Part shown: one piece after another, positions 1 through 12,382 of the stretch
How the letters are laid out: every line of letters begins with the position of its first letter
Numbering within the stretch: position 1 is the first letter of the stretch
Made by a program: the position numbers and the translations under genes
Notes under the pieces: model-generated
The model's input: only the letters and a program-made list of their open reading frames with translations
What the model was told of the DNA's origin: nothing
Databases searched by the model: none
Assembly (NCBI GenBank): GCA_950295325.1
Contig: OX485803.1
Coordinates: 30,938,001 to 31,002,000, forward strand
Direction of reading: 5' to 3'
Source: Polytrichum commune
Taxonomy: Eukaryota; Streptophyta; Polytrichopsida; Polytrichales; Polytrichaceae
DNA: 64,000 bases

Positions 1-1041
1 CAGAACAACACGACCCACACTAATTTAGTACAACATTCCAAAAACAGGGAGTGAAAATAGAGTCATATGTGACAATGGTGGTTCAATATATAGAATGTCA
101 TTGAGTATGGATCAGGCACACCATACTAACTCTCCTATACTTTATTTATAGAGTCATATATATACATATATATGCATGTGTGTATATATTCATATGTTTG
201 CTTTAAGTAAAATTATGATTAGGATCAAAATGGGATAAATTTAGATAATGTCAGCTTTGGCACATTTAGCTAATAACATTCAAGAAGTAATCCTAGACCC
301 CTTCATACAACGTCTTCAGGCCCAAAGTGGGGTCTCTTGGACCTTTGACGTAGGAGTCACTTAAGTTGCATGATCTTCGGGTCGATGGGCTTAATTTCAC
401 GTCGGCAAAGCCGCTAATGTTTATATCCTTCTTCTTCTTTCTTTCTTTCTTTCTACATAATCTTCAATTTAGCTTGAACATGAAGAGCTTTGAAAGATCT
501 CAGGTGCACCATGGGGCATTGTCTCCTCCATTGGCATGGCTTAATTGGACCAATATTGTGAGATTAAAAGAAAGAAAGAAAGAAAGATAGACATGTGTGT
601 GTGTGTGAGAGTGAGAGAGATATTAGGGGGTCGTTAAAAAATCAACCAATGTCCAAGGATGTGTAAATGGTATCATAGATTTTTGCGATGGCATGTGTGC
701 AAATATCAAGTGGTAATAAACATTACTATTTACTTGATGTACAAAATGAATGGTACTATTTTGTGATTGTGAATTTTTAAAAGGCATGCATTTGTCCACT
801 TTGGGGCCTGCTCATGTCCGTTTTGTGAATCACATATTGTAAGGGAAGTATGTTTCTCACGAGTCACACCATAGAAACGGGGTTCATACCTCCACTTATT
901 AGCCTCAAACTTCAATACAAGTCATTCATAAAATGAATAATGACCTTCAGGGTTTCGACATGTCTATTCTTCACATCTTGCACTTCAACAAAAGTGTGAA
1001 TTAGTTATTGAGTGGGTGCAATTTCTTGATGGTCCTACGTG
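1..1041. other. Gene-free stretch
   Basis: Contains (TTTC)n near 435-450, (GAAA)n near 570-590 and a (TG)n run at 595-608; no coding sequence recognised. Confidence 0.5.
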
Positions 1042-1342
1042 ACTACACTAAATATTGTATTTTGTGTCACCGATTCTATTTGTCTTGCTCAATACTAATC
1101 ACAAACCACCCACGTAGTCCCATAACACTAAAAGCGAACCTAACATTAACTTTGTGATTTTTCATCCAAGTTTTAATCATCCATGATAATGTTTCGTTAC
1201 AAAAAAATTGGGATGCAGAATTTATCAAACTTTGTTTTAACATCCATGACAATATTTGTAAACTTATTCATAAGAGGTGTCATTAGAAAAGTTACCACAA
1301 CATAAAATACCATATGAAATCAAATACAATATTTAGTGTAGT
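1042..1342 (+). mobile_element. ACTACACTAAATAT-ended non-autonomous element, copy 1
   Basis: Begins ACTACACTAAATATTG and ends ATATTTAGTGTAGT, giving short inverted ends. The interior has ATCCATGACAATATTTGTAA and ATAAGAGGTGTCATTAGAAA, shared with copies at 20334, 30523 and 50874. About 300 bp, no coding capacity. Confidence 0.65.
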
Positions 1343-4300
1343 TTTTTGAACCTCTAATACTATTAAGACTAATGTCAAAAGTCCAATACGAGTGAAGCTT
1401 AAACTCCCCTAATGTATGTAAACTCAAAGAGTGTATACATGACATTACTCATATGTGCTCCAATGCTATGTGGGATCAAGAATTAGTAGGGAATTATGCT
1501 CCCATTATTCGTGGGTTCCTCCTCATTTCATGTATGTGTACGCTAAGTATCGTAGATGGACCAACTACAATCATTGGCACCTATGTTAAGGGTTGCAAAG
1601 TGAACCAACTCTACAAGGTGGATTTCTTACCTAGGCTAGTATGAGCCCTACTAAGCCATCCTAAAGAAACACATGTACTTTGAGAGGCTACGATGGGATT
1701 GGCTTGCATGTTTGGTTGGCTCATTTTTTATATGCTTAAATGTAGAGTTAGACTAAGGTACCATGGTGTCAAGGAAGAGGCTCCCAACCTATCCCAAGTC
1801 CCACATTTCATTGGCCTTGGCCATGTTCACAATATTATGTTCTACACCTACATACAAAAGAAAGTTTTGCATAAGACTTGAGTAACATTAAGCTCATCTT
1901 CTGGATTTAAATACAAAAATTGTCTGACAAGTGAAACTCGGCAATCCTTCGTAGGTGATATGTCCATCATGATTATATGCCATAAATACTATCATTTTTA
2001 TTTTTATTTGTATGGAAAGAATCAAAGTCCAACTCTTGGGAGAGGGAATTATCATGGTTAATAAGGGAGGGGGGGGGGGGAGGGACAACTTCCACTTAAG
2101 GTGAGAGAAATCTCATGTACAAAGCATCTCATTAACACTCCAATTACCAACAAAATCAACCTCCATGATGGCGTGATGGCATGTAAAATGATAGCATTAC
2201 ACACTTTATGGTTTGACTTCTATGAGCCATCCCAACATGAATGGAATCACTCCACACCCTAAGGCTAATATGAGAGAATTGCATCTCCACATCATAGTAT
2301 ATCATCCTACATCTAGCACACCAAATTTGTCAAATAATAGCATCTCTAAGCATATCCCACACAGTTTGTGTGTGTGTGTTGATTTTGTATCAACTGCCAC
2401 ACATAATGCCTTGGGTGATACCAATGGAGGTTTCTTTACTATTTATTACCCTTTGAAAGGAAACACTTTATGCTTAAGAGTCATCGTTTAGTTTCTCTAT
2501 CTCTTTGAGGCCAAGTTGTTGCAATGAAACATGATCACACGTGTACAAATTCCTCCACGTGCATTGAACCTTCTACCTAGTAAGCTCCCATTAAGACTTC
2601 CTTAAGATCAATAAGAAGCAATTCAATTCAAACAATTTACAACCATATCATTCAAACATGAATTTGGAAAGGCATCATCATAAGTGTATATGTGGAGAAA
2701 AATGTAATCGACATCATACAAATGACATTTACCCTCCATTGAAAGAGGACAATAATCCATAGACATAACATCACAAAGCCTAGTACCTAGGCTCCGTTTC
2801 CTAAAATGGGTGGCCTAAGGATAAGGCCATGATTCCTAACGATTCATGACACTACAAAGCAACATGATTGTTGGGCGTACACCAACATGCTACACCTGTG
2901 TCAGGCCCACGCGACAAGTGGACATACTAGTAGGCCAACCAACATTTAGCTATAAATTTGTTTCCAGATATACAAGTTATACATTTTGAATCATGAAACC
3001 AATTCACTCTTATGAAATGAACAGTAATGAACTTGAGCATTGTTCAATTTGCAAGGGTGGACCAGCGTAAGGCGAGCATCATTCCACCATAATTCTCGGC
3101 AACACCGTGATGCTGAGTATTGCTATGAGTAAGAAGGTTGTTCATTTATGCTTGCTCCCTTAAGAAACCGATCTTTTCTAAAATTAATATTATTAGTGTG
3201 TCGCAAAATGGGTTCTGTGTTTCAGCAACAATGTGGACTTTCCCTCGTCACATGCTTGAAACTTGTCACAATTTGACATTCTAAACTAAGAAGTTGTGAT
3301 TTATGAACGAGTTTATTATTGTATACTGACTACCTGGTGGCTGTGATGTCGTGACAAAACTAGAAACCCCCCCACCCCCCTTTCTCTCTTTCTCTTCCTG
3401 CCTTTGAGGGTACATACACATACTTTAGGTGTGTGAGTCTCCATTGGGAGGCGGAAGGTGCATGTGGCCACTCGGTTGGAAGCTTCAAAAATGTCATGTG
3501 AAACTCATGAATGGTGTTTTCAAAATCGACATGAAACCGGCGTGGCTCGATGAAGGACACCCCCTCATAATACCTCACGGTTCAACTTTGAAATCCTTGT
3601 ATACATTTCAAATTCAAGGGCACCAAAGGAAATGCAATTCACATGAATTCTAAATTTTTTTTTCTCTCTCTCTATATCTCTCTCTATATATATATATAAA
3701 GATTCTTATTAACATGCTAGAGAAGTTTTGGAAGCAACACTCTTGAATAAGGTAGATGTGCCTTAGATGGATACTCTTCTCTTTGCGCTCACTTCTCGTA
3801 GGACAGGGAACGAGCGAGCAATGCAAGATGATTAGCAAATCCAAATTGTGTCCATAGCCATTTGCCTCATGAGTTCTAGAGATGTATCAAAGTAAAGAAT
3901 TTCATGCTCATTATGTGGTCGTATAATGTCCTCCCTTCCCCCCCCCCCCCCAATGATGTTAGCATATTCTGAGTGCGTAGTCTAGTATTTTTTAAAAATA
4001 TATCTTTTTTGATGCCAGTTCTTAGATTCCCCACCTCACCACATACCACCCATATATTTGGTGTCTAGTTATTGTTGTGTTCAATTTAGGCAACTCTACC
4101 TTAACCGTCCCAGTTTTATAGGGTGTTCAATTGATCATATCTGGAAATGGGGCAAAGTGAGAACTTAATAACTCCGTCTCGTGAATCTTGCATCGTGAGG
4201 TTGGATGCATAGAACACAAACACTATCTCTTAGAGAGATCTACAAGAAGTATAAGAAAGAGTACTATGCATGTACATGTGTTCATCAAGAAGGTCTTCCA

Positions 4301-4385
4301 AATAACATATGCGCGGTGGTTCGTCTCAAGAGCAATATCTTTTAACAAAATTTGCAGCAAAACAATAATCTACACACAATGATGC
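1343..4385. other. Gene-free stretch
   Basis: AT-rich, with short unrelated open frames only. Poly-G near 2065-2085, (TC)n/(TA)n at 3660-3700, poly-C near 3940. No family recognised. Confidence 0.5.
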
Positions 4386-4600
4386 CAATAAATAAATAAA
4401 TAAATAAATCACCAACGTCGGGCAATCGGACATGAATTTGAGCCCGTTGGTCATACCCTGCTCAAGAATCCTCTTGATGCAAGGTGGGGTTTACTGCCTA
4501 CCTTGCAGTGGGTGGGCTCTTGGCTTCCTACCTACCTATCTAGTTTTTTTTCGTCAAGTAGAGAGAAGATTTCAAAGCAGGAATCGAATCGCCAACCATG
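4386..4600 (-). repeat. tRNA-derived SINE-like copy (reverse)
   Basis: The minus strand carries a B-box-like GCGATTCGATTCC (plus strand 4580-4592), then TCTCTCTACTTGACG, CCCACCCACTGCAAGGTAGG, and an (ATTT)n tail seen as (AAAT)n at 4388-4408. The same order is seen at 29712-29978. The 5' A-box part is truncated. Confidence 0.6.
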
Positions 4601-4875
4601 ATGATACCAATACTCATTCATATGCAAGCCAAGGAAGAGTTTGCCGAGGCTTCCCCGGTAGCTCACCAAAGCATTTGAGACAAATTTGAATCATTTGATT
4701 TTGTTAGGATAAATCCACTCATGGGAGCAACATAACAGTGGTCTTGAAAGGACAAAGGTCCAGTCATGAGGTTCATTTCTTAAATTTTCCTTGGAGTTTT
4801 TGGTTCTGGGGTTTCACACATCAAATTTGTATCATTGTTCTTGCAATTTTTATTTGGATTTGGACCACCCCCACC

Positions 4876-4908
<33 letters not shown>

Positions 4909-5158
4909 CTTTAAAGACTACAAATTTTAACATGGATGTGTTACAAAGTTGAAAGCATGAACCTAAAGTTTGGGGTTTGGAGAAACTCGAGTTTTACCTT
5001 CTTTGCAAACCGAGAATTGAAACCAACTACATTGTTTATGGTAAATATCATGGACCACGCTACCAACAAGGAAACCAACACTAAAGACATAAGGTAAATC
5101 AATATGGATGCACACTATATTACAACTCACAGTATATAACATCAAAATCTACTTTGGA

Positions 5159-6178
5159 AGTTACAAAACTTCTATTGATTGAAAACTAGTTTGTAATTGA
5201 GAGACTTTGAACATAGTGAGATCCAATTCACCCGTTCTACCTAGGTGATTTTGATTCTAAGAGTTGAACATATGTTTCATTTCTAATAGTAGACTTTAGC
5301 AAAATTGAAAATAGTTGCTTTCTCAACATTCTTCTTGTTGTATGTTATTCATCTAAAATTTTTTTTTTGTGAATTATGGTGTACTACAAAATAATATGGT
5401 TTCTATCGAAGCCACTTAGGGTAGGACGGGTGTGTGAAGAGATTGATGCCAAACAATTCCCTCAAGTGTAAGGTGTATAGTGTGGGTCACACTATACTGC
5501 AACAAAGGAATAGGTCACACTATAAGTATGCCCACAATATTCATTATAAATGATGTACTCAAATTTGTAACATTTTTGCATAAATTAGAGGTTCATGTTT
5601 TTATGTTGAGTAAATATCTTGGAATGTGTCTCCTTGAGGTGGTGTTGGAAGAGGTCACAAGCTACATGCAACCTCAACTCCACCTCATCTCTAGCTCTTA
5701 ACCATCACTAATTTGAGTTTAGTTGATATTGTTCTCTTGAATTAAGGAAATCCAAAGTTCTCTACCCTAATTGCATGGGGGAACCAACCTGAATATATAT
5801 ATATATATATTCCTTTGTTGTAGTATAGTGTGGCCCACACTATACACCATCACACATTTAACCTTATACTTGACGGAATTGTTTGGCATCAATCTCTTCA
5901 CACACCCGTCCTACCCCAAGTGGCTTTGATAGAAACCATATTATTTTGTAATACACCATAATTCACAAAAAAATGTTTTTAGATGAATAACATACAACAA
6001 GAAGAATTTTGAGAAAGCGGCTATTTTCAATTTTGCTAAAGTTTACTATCAGAAACGGAACATATGTTCAACTCTTAGAATCAAAATCACCTAGGTAGAA
6101 CAAGTGTGAATTGGATCTCACTATGTTCAAAGTCTCTCAATTACATACTAGATCTCAATCAATAGAAATATTGTAACT
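5159..6178. mobile_element. Fold-back element with ~360-bp inverted arms
   Basis: The left arm (5159-5515) and right arm (5806-6178) are reverse complements with high identity over about 355 bp, beginning AGTTACAA at both outer ends. They share e.g. GTAGGACGGGTGTGTGAAGA in the left arm and its complement in the right. A spacer of about 290 bp has an open stretch (5480-5701) but no recognisable protein. Such long arms are typical of fold-back or Mutator-like non-autonomous DNA transposons. No clear target duplication was found, so the superfamily is open. Confidence 0.75.
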
Positions 6179-7517
6179 AATAGTTGAATGTTAGTTGAAC
6201 TTTTGCTATCACTCCAAACTAACCTAAGGAAAACTATTGGGGTATTAGGTCTTAGGGAAGACTAAGCTAGTGTTTATAAGGATTAATGTCACATTGGATT
6301 AAGGTTTCGGATAACAATCCATGTCTTTTACTCCTTCATTCCTTCTTGATTAAGCTTCATTCTCACTCTTGTTGTTCATTAGTGTTTTCTTAGTCATTAG
6401 TGTTTTTGTCCCACGTGAGTGAACTTTTATCACTCTAATTCCATCCACTATGTTAGTCGTGGGGCTCAAGAGCTCGGGCAATAGCTTTGTATCGGCAATT
6501 GTTTTTCGTACTAGCCATGGTCTTCCAACGGATCCTCATCCATTTGAGGTTAGTAATCATTCCTTAATAAGAATAACATTTAATCCAGTCCAAACACACG
6601 TCAAATTGCTTCTTCATTTTATTTATCTTACATTAGTTTCATTCAAGAATTTCACTTATTACATATACTTCATTGCCACATGACACACAAAGGCTTGTTC
6701 AATTTCTGCAACAACTCTTTTATTAGGTGGATTCATTCATTTCCAACTCCAATCATAAATGGAATTTTTAAGCCTTGCCAAAACGCCATCTTGGATTGAA
6801 GTTAAAAAAATGGATGTTTATACCCAATAAAAGAGGGACCAACCTTGAAACCAAACTCCTCAAAGTTAGGCACATGTGAAATGTGAAATTCTATTATCTT
6901 GGCTTACCAAACTTTGTTTCAAAACCAACGTTTTGGAACAGGTGTGCCCTCCACATAAGTGTGGGCATGCTATTAGTTTCATCAACTTGGGTTCCAACCT
7001 TGTACCACATCCATGAACAAGCATGCTTTTGGGATAGCATTTGGGAACTTGGAAGTGGGGGCCCAATGAAGACCATTGGCCCTCGAGTGCAAAAGGGGCA
7101 TACTTAAGTCATCACAAATTTCTCTCACCTTGTCCACAGCTCTAGCTACACTAGATTGTCCTATTAGTGTGGGCTACCATTTGGAGTTACGTGTTCCTAT
7201 AAATTCTTACCAACTAAGTTACATCATATTTTTCGGTGTGCATACTAACCACTTATGGTATTTGGGTAAAAAATGATACTCCTAGTAAAATGTTATAGCA
7301 ATGCGCAACCCCAAATGGCAATCCACACTAATTAGACAAAAGGTGTAGTAGTCGGATGCCCTAATATTGTGTTCTCCTTATTACTTATTCCAAGTCCCTT
7401 AATTAAGAGAGAAGAGGGAATTATCGTATACGAACGTATCTCTCATCCAACCAACATAAATTCTTGACCCTCTATAAGTTTGTTGTTGTTTCATTTCAAA
7501 CGACCCGGAGTAGACAA
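6179..7517. other. Gene-free stretch
   Basis: Short frames on both strands, none with motifs. Nothing further recognised. Confidence 0.45.
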
Positions 7518-8018
7518 AGAGCCACTTCACATACGAGACTGAGTGCCCATGACCATTACAGTGCAAACACTCTCATTGGTGGAAAAAAGGGGAGCCAGTC
7601 CAAGTTCGCTTCACACTATGCTTGAGGGACCAACGGAGTATCTGAATGCAAGATGGATGTAAAGTCCACATGGATTCCTAGATGGCATCAAATGAATCGT
7701 GTTTCGTTGTCACTTGGACTATTTTCAAAAACCACCTCTTGGAGGTAGGTCTAACACAAAACCTGAAGACCATGGCACTCCAAATGCTCACAATTGTTGA
7801 TTTATTCTATTATATGATGTGCGAGGACCCGCAAGAATAGAAATTCATTGAAATAGCATTTGGTTGAGGGCCCAATCACATATGACTTCACACTACACTC
7901 GAGGGTCCGTGACCACACTACATGATATTGGGGGTGTCTTGGGACGGCCTTTGGTCACGTTCTTTTGGACTCTCACGATTTCATGGTCACGGCTCTTGGC
8001 TCGTGTGTGAAGTGGCCC
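7518..8018 (-). mobile_element. TTA-type TIR transposon copy (GGGCCACTTCACAC family)
   Basis: About 500 bp, with AGCCACTTCACATACGAG at the left and CTCGTGTGTGAAGTGGCCC at the right. The interior matches the copies at 21566 and 24778 in reverse orientation (e.g. GCACTCCAAATGCTCACAAT). The left terminus is mutated. Non-autonomous; no transposase frame. Confidence 0.7.
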
Positions 8019-8829
8019 TAATTTGGGGTCTTTAAATCCAATATCGGTGTCAAAATCAACTAAAGAAAGTCACCTTCGGACTAGGTACTATTTAAAGGCT
8101 TTTATGTCGGATGAATGAGAAGTGCACTCTTATACAATAATCCCCCCCCTCTCTCTCTCTATCTCCCCCTAATTAAGCATACGAGTCTCCAATCCCGGAA
8201 GTGTTACTCCTTTTGGTAGGGAGTTAATGAAGTTAAAGATGGAAGCTGTTTCTAAGAACGGAAAGGTTTGGGAAATTGGGAGACCATGGCAGCAAAGAAG
8301 GGCCTAAGAATGGAAAGGGTGTGGCAAGCAACGGTGAGTAGCAATAACTATTATTAGCCACACTCTTCTTCTTATTATCAAAACCGCGAGGGGTTCGTTC
8401 CACACTAATTCCGAACGGGGAATTGGATGTTGTCAATGACGACGGCCGGGGCCCTATTTTAAAACACTTGTCCCTATAATCATGCTCCACCTCCCCCTAA
8501 TCCTAGTGGGTTTTATGCTTAGTGTGGGCACGGGCGGGAGAGGAGTCGGGCCCCCACCCCCGCCATTAGCCCCGGTCCCCTTTCCTTTCCCGCTATTCAA
8601 ATTCAAAAGCTCTCGGGCACCGTGCAAATGCATGGGATGCTCTAGTCAAGCTCCACATGGCCTCCCCCTCGTCACCAAGATCATAGCATCATCGCCCCCT
8701 TGGAGTAAGCTACAACGATTGAAAGATATCCAAAGTGGACACACCCGGATTTTGGCTTTTATGTATCTATTTAGTCTCTTTTTTGAATTGTCTTAATACG
8801 GTAAGCAAGCATATTTCAATTACTTATTG

Positions 8830-9145
8830 TAAATGGACACCTATGTTTGGGTGGGAGCATGGTGAAGTGTGGATTTACGAACAAACACCAAAAGACATGT
8901 GTTGACATGAAATTGGTTACGTGGTCAAACTTTCCTTAACCATTTTAGGCTCCAAGAGTCAATATGAGTTTGGGGAGGGGGGCTACATGATCGTTTAATG
9001 ATTAATAGAATCTTCACTTTCATTTGAGTAAGATATTCACATAGGCTCGAAAAATTACAAGGAAAATGACAGCGGATGTGATTTGGTTTTGTTAATCATC
9101 TTGGACTAATTCTAAACTATAGAGGAGTATCCTAAGGCATAACAT
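8830..9145 (+). repeat. Dispersed repeat, copy A
   Basis: Shares GAATCTTCACTTT, TAAGATATTCA and TCTTGGACTAATT-type blocks in order with 39610-39930. Class unknown, non-coding. Confidence 0.45.
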
Positions 9146-10139
9146 CATCCAGATGAGTCTGGGGGTGGGTGGGGCCGGGATTGAGTCAAATACTATTAAG
9201 GAACTATACCATGGTTATTCTCTTGCCAACACTGTTATTTGAGATTCAACATGATAAACTCCAGTGAAGCTTTGTCACTAGATATTATTAGAATGGAATG
9301 GCTAATAACAACTAAACCATGTTTTGGGCCCCTAGGGTTGCTAAACAAAGCATTCTTGAGGCCTTTCGCTTTATTTGCATTGGAAAGACTTGATTATTCA
9401 TACAAGCAATCTCGTGGTTTCTTCGGAACATGGGACCCCGTCATGGGATTAGTAATTTAGGCTCTCTTGGAATTTCCGGTTTAGTGTGTGTGTGGGAGGA
9501 GGGGGGGGGGGGAGGGGTAGTGATCACTTCCATTTTTTATTTAATTTAATGAGAAAATATGTATGTTGGTTGCATAATGCACAATGAAGAATACCATTTT
9601 TGTGTATCCGTGTTTAAAGTTGGCGATAGGATGCAAAAAAAAAGAAGAAAAAAAAGAAAAGTAGAGCTCTCATAATCGATGTGTTGGGGTTGACATTGAT
9701 GGTGTATGTGGCAGTTGAAGCAAAGCTGACAATGAACTGCCAAACCATGTTGTCCCTTTGTTGTGTGTTATATACTTCGCTTTTTAGGTTTTGGTTCTAA
9801 AAGAGGGGGGGGGGGGGTTCACATTTTGTTTTGGGTGCAATTTACCCTCTTGGAGCCAACTATAAATAAAACATTGATCACCTCTCAAGCGATTGTTCTT
9901 GTTCCTCTTTCAATCGACCTTCAATTTGTCGTAACAAACCAACAACAATAGATCGAGTTGAGTTTTTAGCAATTCCAATCACAAAGACTCTTTTTTTTAA
10001 ACAAAGAAGAGGAAGATGAAGAAATTTTAGTTTTATTTACACTGACATGCGATGTCTGTTCACCCTCTCCTATCCATGTACGCATGGCATACTATTTTCC
10101 TTGATAAATGTTATTTTAACTAAACATTTCCATAAACTT
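9146..10139. other. Gene-free stretch
   Basis: Poly-G runs near 9495-9515 and 9803-9816; nothing coding recognised. Confidence 0.45.
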
Positions 10140-10390
10140 GGGCGTTTTATGAAGTAATATGATTTTCATCGAAGCCGTTCAAGTTGGATAGTACATCTTC
10201 CATTTTGTTAAGAACTTTGCACTTGATTTTGAACACAATTGGGAGGAACCCATGGGTTCAGTCAAGGAATCCACAAACATGCACTTCCAATACCCATAAC
10301 TAAATTAGAGAAGAGTTGATTTTCAATCTGATTTTTGCTTATGCTTCATTATAGATTTGTTGATGCAACACAAGTGTCATTTGATGTCTA
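10140..10390 (+). repeat. Dispersed repeat, copy A of the CAATCTGATTTTTG family
   Basis: GCACTTCCAATACCCATAAC and CAATCTGATTTTTGCTTATG followed by GATGCAACAC recur at 21260-21390. The first block also recurs at 37778-37835, inside the P450 pseudogene. The left part (TAATATGATTTTCATCGAAG) resembles the arm of the fold-back element at 5386. Confidence 0.45.
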
Positions 10391-11109
10391 GAGAAGACCA
10401 ACACACCATTTGGAATGACCTTAGTGAAACATACTAGGGCAGAACGACATTTCCCTCAAGGAATACAAGCTACATCTACTACTATGGCCCAATATTATTT
10501 TGCCATATCACAATAATTTTGGTCAATGTAAAGTTTTCTTGATCCAGTCTTGGATCAATTTTGAGCCCACAATGTCATATATTCAATACGAGGAATGTGG
10601 AATCAACATTAATCACACGAGCATGAACTACTATGGGTTGAGAAATCTAATATGAACATTATGCCATTATATTGGTATTTCGTTGATATATTAACACTTA
10701 ATATTTGATTTTTTTATCATTTATCTATTTATAAGCCACCCTAATTCTCAACCTGAACATAAAATACAATGGGCCACAATATTTTACACTCACGCTAACT
10801 TTTAGCCCACATTAGTACATGTAAAAGGTGTAGATCCCTGATTGTGCTATGCATGACAATCTTGATTGAAATAGTTTAGGCCCCAAAGGGACCATTTCTA
10901 GCAAGAAGTATTTACATGTATCCTTCCCCTTAAGTCAAGGGTGTGGAGATGGGATTCTTCCATTGATTAGTTGTTGGCCTTGTTCTTCATCCCCGGGTGA
11001 GATCAAGTTTGGTGTTGGTCTAATTTCTCCATTAATGTATGTCATTGTTACAATTTGCCTAACTACACCAAGGGCACATTCCATGTGCTAGCAAAGTCCA
11101 CAAAACCCA

Positions 11110-11255
11110 CTACACCAAATATGATATTTAGTGTGACAAACTATTTGGATTTACACGGTGCTCATTTGTTGGTAAAATATGAGATGTACAATAAAAAGAA
11201 GTAGCATTACATAATTCCAAATAGTAAGTCACACTAAATATCATATTTAGTGTAG
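11110..11255. mobile_element. Short MITE with ~42-bp palindromic inverted ends
   Basis: The left end CTACACCAAATATGATATTT extends to AGTGTGACAAACTATTTGGA. The right end is its reverse complement with few changes. About 146 bp in total; the whole element folds into a hairpin. It shares termini, but not interior, with the ACTAAATAT family. Confidence 0.7.
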
Positions 11256-11671
11256 ATGACCCCTTTTCCACATGGAAATGTGTGCTATATATTCACTCAC
11301 TCTTTTTCCCGGAAAACTAGACTTTCAAGATGGCACGATTGCAAGGAAAGTTGAAGTTTGAGGAGGGGACCTCGGACGCCTTTTTATTTTAGAACGTGGA
11401 AAGTGACTTTCATTTGAATGGGAAAAGCTTGTTTACCTTGAACATGTTGGTGTGGACCCGCGATAGTCGTAACCTAGATGATAATTTTTTTTCTTCTTCC
11501 TAATGCCGTGTTCTTATCATTCAACCTTGCCCAAATTTTTTTTCAAGATTTTGGTGATCTATCTACAATAGATCCAAAGTAGACGTTAATGGGCTATATG
11601 AATCTAGGCCTTTTATCGAATTAGTTATTCATCCTAGGGTGGGTTCACATCATGATCCAAGACCAAAGAAA

Positions 11672-11850
11672 CTCTACAACTGAGCAATCTATTGGTAGAG
11701 ACCAAGGTGATGGACCCAAAGGCTTTACACTAGGGTTCAAATCCAAGTATGAATAGATGGAGCAACGTTCACATGGCACCACTTTCCTGCCAACTCTCCT
11801 TACTCTCAACTTAAGAAAAAACACTCCTCATAGTATGACAAACTCTTCAC
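11672..11850 (+). repeat. Possible second tRNA-related SINE
   Basis: ATTGGTAGAGACC (A-box-like) and GGGTTCAAATCC (B-box consensus) are spaced about 35 bp apart, as in tRNA promoters. The A-rich tract at about 11815 could be a tail. Not a functional tRNA: stems do not close. Confidence 0.35.
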
Positions 11851-12081
11851 ACTTGGTCCGATCTTAAGTCCAAAAGTAAAGTCCGTTCTAGGGGCATTTG
11901 AACGCCAAGTTTTTGTGCACCCGGACCCTAATGTAAACTCACCCTTATTAGTCGGGTTTCGGTAAAGTAAATCAAACTAAAGACCATGTTACGTTAAACT
12001 AAAAAGAAACCTTATTGGGATTCATATTTTCCAATAGGCAATGAAGTGCGGTGCGTGTTATATCTCCTCCTCCCACACAAG

Positions 12082-12382
12082 TACACTAAATATGATATTT
12101 AGTGTTTGATTAGATTTAGTGTTTTACGAGCCTACTATGCTCAACACTAATTTTCAATTCATTGATAATTAGTGTTAGACATAAATGTGCCACCGCCGCT
12201 TTCCTTGTTGTCACCTCTTTCCTACTAAACACTAAATTCGTGCATGTAACTTTCACATATTACCATAGATGATATTTAGTGTTTGAGTTTACATTTAATG
12301 TTACTTACTTTCATAGGGTTAGTGATATTTAGTGTAGTGTTCGTATTTAGTGTATCTAACACTAAATATCATATTTAGTGTA
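12082..12382. mobile_element. MITE with repeated ATTTAGTGT motifs
   Basis: Both ends carry ACTAAATATGATATTTAGT or its complement. The interior contains several more copies of ATTTAGTGT or AACACTAA in both orientations, which suggests iterated transposase-binding sites. About 300 bp, no coding capacity. Confidence 0.65.
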
